A DNA stretch of 49,467 bases, taken from positions 1-49,467 of the forward strand of contig NZ_JBDIVE010000016.1 in the NCBI RefSeq assembly GCF_039631295.1, given 5' to 3'. The first letter of the stretch is position 1. Every line of letters starts with the position of its first letter. The stretch comes from Viridibacterium sediminicola. GTDB taxonomy: Bacteria; Pseudomonadota; Gammaproteobacteria; Burkholderiales; Rhodocyclaceae. The notes below the pieces were generated by a model that had not been told where the DNA came from, ran no database searches, and saw only the letters and a program-made list of their open reading frames with translations. This document shows, piece after piece, positions 44,791-49,467 of the stretch. Made by a program: the position numbers and the translations under genes.

Positions 44791-45713
44791 GGAACGTTGC
44801 GCTCCATACGTTCAAGCTTGTCGTGGATGAGCGTCTCGCTTTCGATTTCGATGCCCAGCGAGCGCGCCGCTGCCATATTGATGCCTACCGAGAAGAAACG
44901 AGGATATTGCAGGGCGGGGACCGTGGCCCCACTCAACATGCTGCGGACGATATCGGCCGATTGCGTGCCAAGCTGGCCCGGCGTCGAGTACAGCGCGAGC
45001 ACAGCTCCGGATTTTACATAAACCGGCGAGAAGCCCATCACCGGCGCACGCAAACGGTAGGCGCCCAGGATGATGTTTGGCAAGGTTTGCGCGTTGTAGA
45101 TGCTGGCATCCGGCGTGGCCAGCAGGACACCACCGTCCTGCAGCAGGCGCTGGATGGCCGGTACGATGTCCGAGTCATTGGCGATGTGTTCGATCTGCGC
45201 TTGCAGCCTGCGCGCACCGGCCAGCTGGGACAAACGCAATGCCGTGTCGTGGCTCTCACGGCTGCTCATGACGCCGATACGCTTGACCTGCGGCAGCGCG
45301 ATGCGCAGCAAATCCAGATAGCGCGCTGGCGGTTGGTCGATGAAGAGCCCCACCTGCTTGCGCTCATCGCGCCGTGGTTGGGGCAGGCGCTCGTAGTTGT
45401 TGCGCGTCAGCAAGCTCAGCAGGAGTGGCGTCTTGCCTTCGCGGATACTGAGCATCTCGGCGGCACGGCTGCCGACACCAACGATCATCTGGCTTTCTGG
45501 CAAACCTTGCACGGCCAGCTGATCACAGTCGATGAATTGCAGTTCAGTACCAGGCGCGACGTCGCGTTTGAGTTCCAGGCGAAACGCTTCAGCAAATTCG
45601 GTATATGCGCCGCGAGGTTCGCTGAGCACAACCAGCACCGTAGCTGCCTGTGCCTGAGGCCAGCATGTGCATGCAACAAACAGCAGGATCAGTGCGAGGC
45701 GCAGGCAGCGCAT
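44787..45713 (-). CDS. Periplasmic ABC-type substrate-binding protein (sensor partner)
   Basis: 308 residues. A signal peptide (MRCLRLALILLFVACTCWPQ, cleaved near AQA) exports it. The mature protein has the ABC_sub_bind type I fold: ATVLVVLSEPRGAYTEFAEAF at the start, QVKRIGVMSSRESHDTALRL in the middle and GTQSADIVRSMLSGATVPAL near the hinge, ending with a SVGINMAAARSLGIEI block. No permease or ATPase genes accompany it, and it overlaps the hybrid kinase gene, so it likely works as the ligand sensor for that kinase. Ligand unknown. Confidence 0.85.
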   Translation of the reverse strand: MRCLRLALILLFVACTCWPQAQAATVLVVLSEPRGAYTEFAEAFRLELKRDVAPGTELQFIDCDQLAVQGLPESQMIVGVGSRAAEMLSIREGKTPLLLSLLTRNNYERLPQPRRDERKQVGLFIDQPPARYLDLLRIALPQVKRIGVMSSRESHDTALRLSQLAGARRLQAQIEHIANDSDIVPAIQRLLQDGGVLLATPDASIYNAQTLPNIILGAYRLRAPVMGFSPVYVKSGAVLALYSTPGQLGTQSADIVRSMLSGATVPALQYPRFFSVGINMAAARSLGIEIESETLIHDKLERMERNVP

Positions 45714-46093
45714 GAAAATAGGACGATTCTCGAAAGCAGCTGCGTAATAAGGTCGACGGCATGCGTCGGGCCTGACCTGAACGGACGATCTTAATGGACT
45801 GTTGTGCGATGTTGTCGATTTGTGCCTGAAAGGGAAGGTCTGTTTAAGAGGGGTTTTGTTTATTTAGTTGGATTTGTTGATCATTGATCATGGCAGGATC
45901 AAGTTCTCGGGCTACAGTGCCGTAGAGCGATCACACAGTGTAGCGACAGGCAGAACAAATGTATTGGTGCATCTGTGCGAAGCAGTCCTGATGGCAGATA
46001 AACCGCGTCTTGCCTAGCGATTGCTGCGGTGCAGACTTGCTGCTGTGATATTCTTAGTGTTATGTCATGCATGCGCTCTCAGGGTTGTCCGCA
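45714..46093. other. Divergent promoter region between the sensor pair and the NarL-type regulator
   Basis: 380 bases with no gene. The middle (about 45840–45900) is AT-rich and holds a tandem TGATCA-T-TGATCA (about 45880–45892), which could be a binding site. TTGCTG and TTATGT with 17-base spacing (about 46038–46066) give a weak candidate promoter for the regulator. Binding by the regulator to its own promoter region is plausible but not shown. Confidence 0.35.
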
Positions 46094-46741
46094 ATGAAGG
46101 AATGCCGGATTCTGGTTATCGAAGACCACGCCTTGGTGCGTGAAGCCATGGTGCGTGCGCTTGACCGCCTCGACTTGCAGTGCATCTTTTCGCAGGCTTC
46201 CTGCGGGCAGGAGGCGCTGGCTTTGGTTGAGGCGCAGCGTGACTTCGATCTCGTACTGGTCGACCTGATGCTGCCCGATATGAGCGGTTTCTCGCTCCTC
46301 TCCGTGCTGGCGCATCGTTTCCCTTCCATTCCTGTCATCGTGGTGTCGGCCCTGACCGACGAGGCTTCGGTCAAGCGGGCGCTGAAGGCGGGGGCCTCGG
46401 GCTTCTTGCCCAAGACCTTGTCGACCGAGCAGCTGATCGATGCGGTCAAAACCGTGCTGGGTGGCGGTATCGTGACGCCGGGCCTGGCCGAGATGGGGGT
46501 TCAGCGTGGTTCGAAAAAGCGCAGCGTCGAATCAATCGCCGAGCAATATGGCCTGACCACGGCCCAGACCCGTGTCATGGAGCTGATGGTTGAGGGGCGT
46601 ACCAATCGCGAGATTGCCGAACTGCTCGGTCTGGCCGAAGGAACCGTCAAGGTTCATTGTTCCGCCATCTTGCGCGCGCTGGATGTTGCCAATCGCGCGC
46701 AAGCCCTTGTCGTACTCGCTCGTCAGGGCTTGCGCGGCTGA
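46094..46741 (+). CDS. NarL/LuxR-family response regulator
   Basis: 215 residues from the ATG at 46094 (an ATG at 46067 is also possible). Receiver domain (about 5–118) with ED at 10–11, acceptor in VLVDLMLPDMSG, and FLPKTLS with the conserved Lys. LuxR-type helix-turn-helix (about 148–205) with TTAQTRVMELMVEGRTNREI and LGLAEGTVKVHCSAIL. It binds DNA when phosphorylated. It is divergent from the hybrid kinase and periplasmic sensor operon and is probably its output. Confidence 0.93.
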   Translation: MKECRILVIEDHALVREAMVRALDRLDLQCIFSQASCGQEALALVEAQRDFDLVLVDLMLPDMSGFSLLSVLAHRFPSIPVIVVSALTDEASVKRALKAGASGFLPKTLSTEQLIDAVKTVLGGGIVTPGLAEMGVQRGSKKRSVESIAEQYGLTTAQTRVMELMVEGRTNREIAELLGLAEGTVKVHCSAILRALDVANRAQALVVLARQGLRG

Positions 46742-46750
46742 ACGATCCGC

Positions 46751-47455
46751 TCAGTGGCGCAGACCGCCGCTCCAGTCTGCGGTGATGCTTGGTCGTGTGT
46801 GTGCTCCGCTCAGCGGCATCAAATCATTCACCGGCTGTGCGCCGGGCTTCTCATGTTCCGCAGCCAGATCCAGCGCACGATCAGCGAGTGCGCGTGCTGC
46901 ATTGTTGAGCACGGTGGGCAGGCTTTCCGGCAATTGATGCTGCAGCAGCAATTTGGAGGACGAGACGGCGAACACCGGGTCCAGCACGCGCCCGCGCAGA
47001 TGTGCCGGCAAAGTGTCCAGCAGACGTAGCGAGGCGTCCTGCTGCCAGGCATTGGTTGGCCATTGTGAGGGCAGGGCCCAGGCGCGCGGATAGCGTTCCA
47101 GATCTTGGCAAACGGCGCGCAGATCCTCGGCAGAGTCGCGAAATGGCAGCAGCACCAGGCTGGAATACTGATACAGCGACTGGTCGGTATCGGTGCGGTT
47201 GGCGCCACCATCGAGTACGCCGACCCAGCCTGGCAGCTTGCGCAGGGTATCGAGCATCTTCTCTCTGGCCTTGGGCGAGCGGGCGTCGGCCACGACGTAA
47301 TTGCGGCCCGCCGGATCAAGCGGGTCGCGGAATTCGTCAGTCATGATGCAGGCCGAACGCCGGCCGAGCAGCGACAGGCCATAGCACAGCATGTGGGAGA
47401 GGGTTGTCTTGCCGGTGCCGCCTTTGGTGCCGATGATGCAGATGATTTCAGCCAT
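46751..47455 (-). CDS. ParA-like/MinD-family ATPase
   Basis: 234 residues, start at 47455 with AGAGGAAG upstream. The deviant Walker A KGGTGKTTLSHML at residues 11–23 marks the ParA/MinD superfamily, in which ATP-driven dimerisation positions cargo. The switch region GVLDGGANRTDTDQS departs from the usual D-x-P-P form. There is no partner ParB gene or parS-like repeat nearby, and no clear C-terminal membrane-targeting helix. It is convergent with the NarL regulator. It could position granules or another cargo; the neighbouring methyltransferase is on the same strand after 86 bases. Confidence 0.8.
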   Translation of the reverse strand: MAEIICIIGTKGGTGKTTLSHMLCYGLSLLGRRSACIMTDEFRDPLDPAGRNYVVADARSPKAREKMLDTLRKLPGWVGVLDGGANRTDTDQSLYQYSSLVLLPFRDSAEDLRAVCQDLERYPRAWALPSQWPTNAWQQDASLRLLDTLPAHLRGRVLDPVFAVSSSKLLLQHQLPESLPTVLNNAARALADRALDLAAEHEKPGAQPVNDLMPLSGAHTRPSITADWSGGLRH

Positions 47456-47541
47456 GAATGCTTCCTCTGTCAGCGCAATTGCCTGCCATCATGCCGCGTG
47501 GATTCCTGCCGCATAAGTCGGAGATGCACCGATAAAGCAGC

Positions 47542-48306
47542 TTAAACGTGTGTATTCAGCTGCTTGGCGCCCGGAATGCGGTAGCAGTAAAGCTGTGATT
47601 GCCGGTGGTCATCGACTGCGATGACATGCTCGGGCTTGACCTGTCCGATCGCAAAGGTATTGCTGATTAGCAGGCTGCCCGGGCGCATCTCGCGCACGGC
47701 CTTCGACCACAAAGCGCTCATCGGGACTGGAGAGAGAAAAGCGTAGACCACATCGAAGTCGCGCAATGAGCGCTGCCAGAAGTCGCCGCGTAATAGCGCC
47801 GCGTTATTCAGATGGCGGGACAGGTAGCGCGACAGCCAGTACGGTGCTGGCGCTGTCTCGATGCCCTGGACCGACCAGTCAGGCCGCAGACGCGCCAGGC
47901 GACGCACCATCGAGCCCGTGCCGCTGCCGATATCGAGAACGCGAATCGCGGTAGTGTCGGGCAGCCAGGCCGCCAGGCGATGCACCGCAATCTTGCTCGA
48001 CAGGAACAGCGGCACCTGGGTACGGAAGCTCGACCAGTACACCAGACTGAGGCCGACAAAGGCCAGCAGGTAGAGCCAGGCGGGAATGTCGCCCTGGAAG
48101 GTGATCACCACGCAAGGCATGAACAGCAGATGGATGGCGATCCACCAGCCGGCGCTGCGCAGACTGTAGGCGAAGAACGCGGCCAGTACGGCCTGCAGGG
48201 CGGCCAGGCCAAGCGGACTGAGTGCCGGGAGTGCGCCACTGTGGCCAATGACGTAGAGCAATGCCAGGCTGCCCAGCTGGGAGATCAATGCCTTGAGTGC
48301 GGGCAT
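47542..48306 (-). CDS. Membrane-anchored class I SAM methyltransferase
   Basis: 254 residues with GAGAGG upstream of the start. About four hydrophobic segments fill the first 100 residues (for example LLFMPCVVITF and LAFVGLSLVYWSSF). The methyltransferase domain follows: motif I VLDIGSGTGSMVRRLA (about 123–138), acidic GIETAPAP and a later VYAFLSPVPMSALWSK region. Membrane-anchored methyltransferases of this layout often modify lysines or lipids; here the substrate is unknown. It lies upstream of the ParA-like gene and may share its transcript. Confidence 0.85.
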   Translation of the reverse strand: MPALKALISQLGSLALLYVIGHSGALPALSPLGLAALQAVLAAFFAYSLRSAGWWIAIHLLFMPCVVITFQGDIPAWLYLLAFVGLSLVYWSSFRTQVPLFLSSKIAVHRLAAWLPDTTAIRVLDIGSGTGSMVRRLARLRPDWSVQGIETAPAPYWLSRYLSRHLNNAALLRGDFWQRSLRDFDVVYAFLSPVPMSALWSKAVREMRPGSLLISNTFAIGQVKPEHVIAVDDHRQSQLYCYRIPGAKQLNTHV

Positions 48307-48420
48307 GCGGGCCTCTCGATAGAAGTGAACGTGCTTGATGTGCTGATCGTATCGCTGCGCTCGGAGTCTTGATCCGGCAAACAGAAACGCCTTCTCCTGT
48401 GATTAATCTGTAAATAGTCC

Positions 48421-48449
48421 TTGACAGAGGAGGGACTGTTCTCTATAGT
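48421..48449 (+). promoter_or_regulatory. Strong sigma-70 promoter of the tRNA–tuf operon
   Basis: TTGACA (48421–48426), a perfect −35 box, is followed after exactly 17 bases by TATAGT (48444–48449), five of six matches. GC-rich TTTCGCGCT lies downstream, like the discriminators of stable-RNA promoters. It drives the masked segment, the two tRNAs and tuf. Confidence 0.85.
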
Positions 48450-48464
48450 TTTCGGTTTCGCGCT

Positions 48465-48550
48465 NNNNNNNNNNNNNNNNNNNNNNNNNNNNNNNNNNNN
48501 NNNNNNNNNNNNNNNNNNNNNNNNNNNNNNNNNNNNNNNNNNNNNNNNNN
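48465..48550 (+). other. 86-base run of N, probably a masked tRNA-Tyr gene
   Basis: The sequence is undetermined here. It starts 15 bases after the −10 box and stands before tRNA-Gly(TCC) and tRNA-Thr(GGT). In many beta- and gammaproteobacteria the order is tRNA-Tyr, tRNA-Gly, tRNA-Thr, tuf, and tRNA-Tyr with its long variable arm is about 85 bases. Size and context fit, but no base is visible, so this is inference. Confidence 0.5.
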
Positions 48551-48652
48551 GCCTTGCGGCTTGGTTTATGAGCGAAATTCAAGATTTGAACGCAAAGATT
48601 TTGGTTTTACCGTTGCGGTTGGTTGGTAATCGAAGCGGGTGGATCGTTTTGT

Positions 48653-48726
48653 GCGGGTGTAGCTCAATGGTAGAGCTGAAGCCTTCCAAGCTTAAGACGA
48701 GGGTTCGATTCCCTTCACCCGCTCCA
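48653..48726 (+). tRNA. glyT: tRNA-Gly (anticodon TCC)
   Basis: 74 bases with encoded CCA. The acceptor stem GCGGGTG pairs with CACCCGC. The anticodon loop is CTTCCAA with TCC at its centre, and the T-loop is TTCGATT. It decodes GGA/GGG. One end pair of the anticodon stem is mismatched. Confidence 0.96.
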
Positions 48727-48794
48727 GGTGGTTTTTGCGGTTTGTCGCTGGGCTAGTGTCTGGCGTCAGAGTGTTGTGAGCGAAGAGTTAATCG

Positions 48795-48869
48795 GCCCAT
48801 GTAGCTCAGTGGCAGAGCACTCCCTTGGTAAGGGAGAGGTCGCGTGTTCAATCCACGCCATGGGCACCA
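48795..48869 (+). tRNA. thrT: tRNA-Thr (anticodon GGT)
   Basis: 75 bases with encoded CCA. The acceptor stem GCCCATG pairs with CATGGGC. The anticodon stem CTCCC/GGGAG encloses TTGGTAA with GGT at its centre. It decodes ACC/ACU. It is followed 56 bases later by tuf. Confidence 0.97.
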
Positions 48870-48925
48870 CGTTTTATTTTTTGTTTTCAATCCATATTCT
48901 CAGTTGGAATTGATTGGAGTAAGGC

Positions 48926-49467
48926 ATGGCCAAGGAAAAGTTTGAGCGGACGAAGCCGCACGTGAACGTGGGCACGATTGGTCACGTTGACCATGGTAAG
49001 ACGACGCTGACGGCAGCGATCACGACGGTGCTGGCATCGAAGTTCGGTGGCGCCGCCAAGGCGTACGACCAGATCGACGCAGCGCCGGAAGAAAAGGCGC
49101 GTGGTATCACGATCAACACCGCACACGTTGAATACGAAACCGCGAATCGTCACTACGCCCACGTGGATTGCCCGGGTCACGCTGACTACGTCAAGAACAT
49201 GATTACCGGTGCGGCCCAGATGGACGGCGCAATCCTGGTCTGTTCGGCCGCTGACGGCCCCATGCCGCAAACGCGCGAGCACATCTTGCTGGCCCGTCAG
49301 GTCGGCGTGCCTTACATCATCGTGTTCCTGAACAAGTGCGACATGGTGGATGATGCCGAGCTGCTGGAGCTGGTCGAAATGGAAGTGCGCGAGCTGCTCT
49401 CCAAGTACGACTTCCCGGGCGATGACATCCCCATGGTCAAGGGTTCGGCGCTGAAGGCGCTCGAAGG
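48926..49467 (+). CDS. tuf: Elongation factor Tu, N-terminal part (window ends in the gene)
   Basis: Starts at 48926 with GGAG nine bases upstream; 180 codons are present. EF-Tu brings aminoacyl-tRNA to the ribosome as a GTPase. G motifs are visible: G1 GHVDHGKT, the G2 effector region RGITINTAHVEYE, G3 DCPGH, G4 NKCD. The switch regions and sequence are typical of betaproteobacterial EF-Tu. It is the last gene in the tRNA–tuf transcript, and its remaining portion lies outside the window. Confidence 0.98.
   Translation, partial: MAKEKFERTKPHVNVGTIGHVDHGKTTLTAAITTVLASKFGGAAKAYDQIDAAPEEKARGITINTAHVEYETANRHYAHVDCPGHADYVKNMITGAAQMDGAILVCSAADGPMPQTREHILLARQVGVPYIIVFLNKCDMVDDAELLELVEMEVRELLSKYDFPGDDIPMVKGSALKALE

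Overview
The window is a high-GC chromosomal segment from a betaproteobacterium, most likely Rhodocyclales-like. Support for this: the tRNA-Gly(TCC)–tRNA-Thr(GGT)–tuf order, a PhaM-type PHA granule protein, paired cyanophycin synthetases beside a DUF1854 protein and its ABC transporter, and an alaS/rlmM/rhlE/clpSA gene set typical of the class. The genus assignment is a guess. All statements come from reading the sequence; no database search was run.

Layout. (1) Positions 1–2806 are a chromosomal integron array. The end of an IS3-family element cuts into a cassette gene at the left edge. Five attC sites follow, then small cassette genes of mostly unknown function, then an attI region with a candidate cassette promoter. 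The integron integrase (2807–3817) points away from the array. (2) 3871–7174 carries a fumarylacetoacetate-hydrolase-family enzyme, a LemA/GIDE membrane pair with an EF-hand, and an HDOD protein, all on the minus strand. (3) 7412–14942 is a signalling block: an AcuI-like reductase coupled to a receiver/degenerate-GGDEF protein, then (minus strand) an overlapping trio of sensor kinase, receiver-HATPase and receiver-PAS-SpoIIE phosphatase. (4) 15085–23716 holds alaS, an iron permease/cupredoxin pair with a Fur-box-like palindrome, a solute-binding protein, a lipoprotein, rlmM and rhlE.

(5) 23766–33344 is the most distinctive region. Two cyanophycin synthetase genes (one with a destroyed Mur-ligase P-loop) diverge from a tightly overlapping five-gene operon: an ABC exporter with an N-terminal zinc ribbon, a DUF1854 protein, an unknown secreted protein, a CapA-like protein and a DUF192 protein. 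This suggests polymer synthesis coupled to an envelope or export function. (6) 33393–41260 carries rluE, a cold-shock gene, clpS-clpA, an EAL-CBS-GGDEF protein, a cupin and a phosphomannomutase. (7) 41304–48306 has an overlapping PhaM/FIST pair, a periplasmic binding protein overlapping a hybrid kinase with a divergent NarL-type regulator, a ParA-like ATPase and a membrane-anchored methyltransferase. (8) 48421–49467 is the tRNA–tuf operon with a strong promoter and an 86-base N run whose size and position fit a masked tRNA-Tyr.

Two storage polymers, polyhydroxyalkanoate (PhaM) and cyanophycin, are therefore represented within about 20 kb. Many genes end in perfect GC-rich hairpins that lack a U-tract, while a few have classical terminators.
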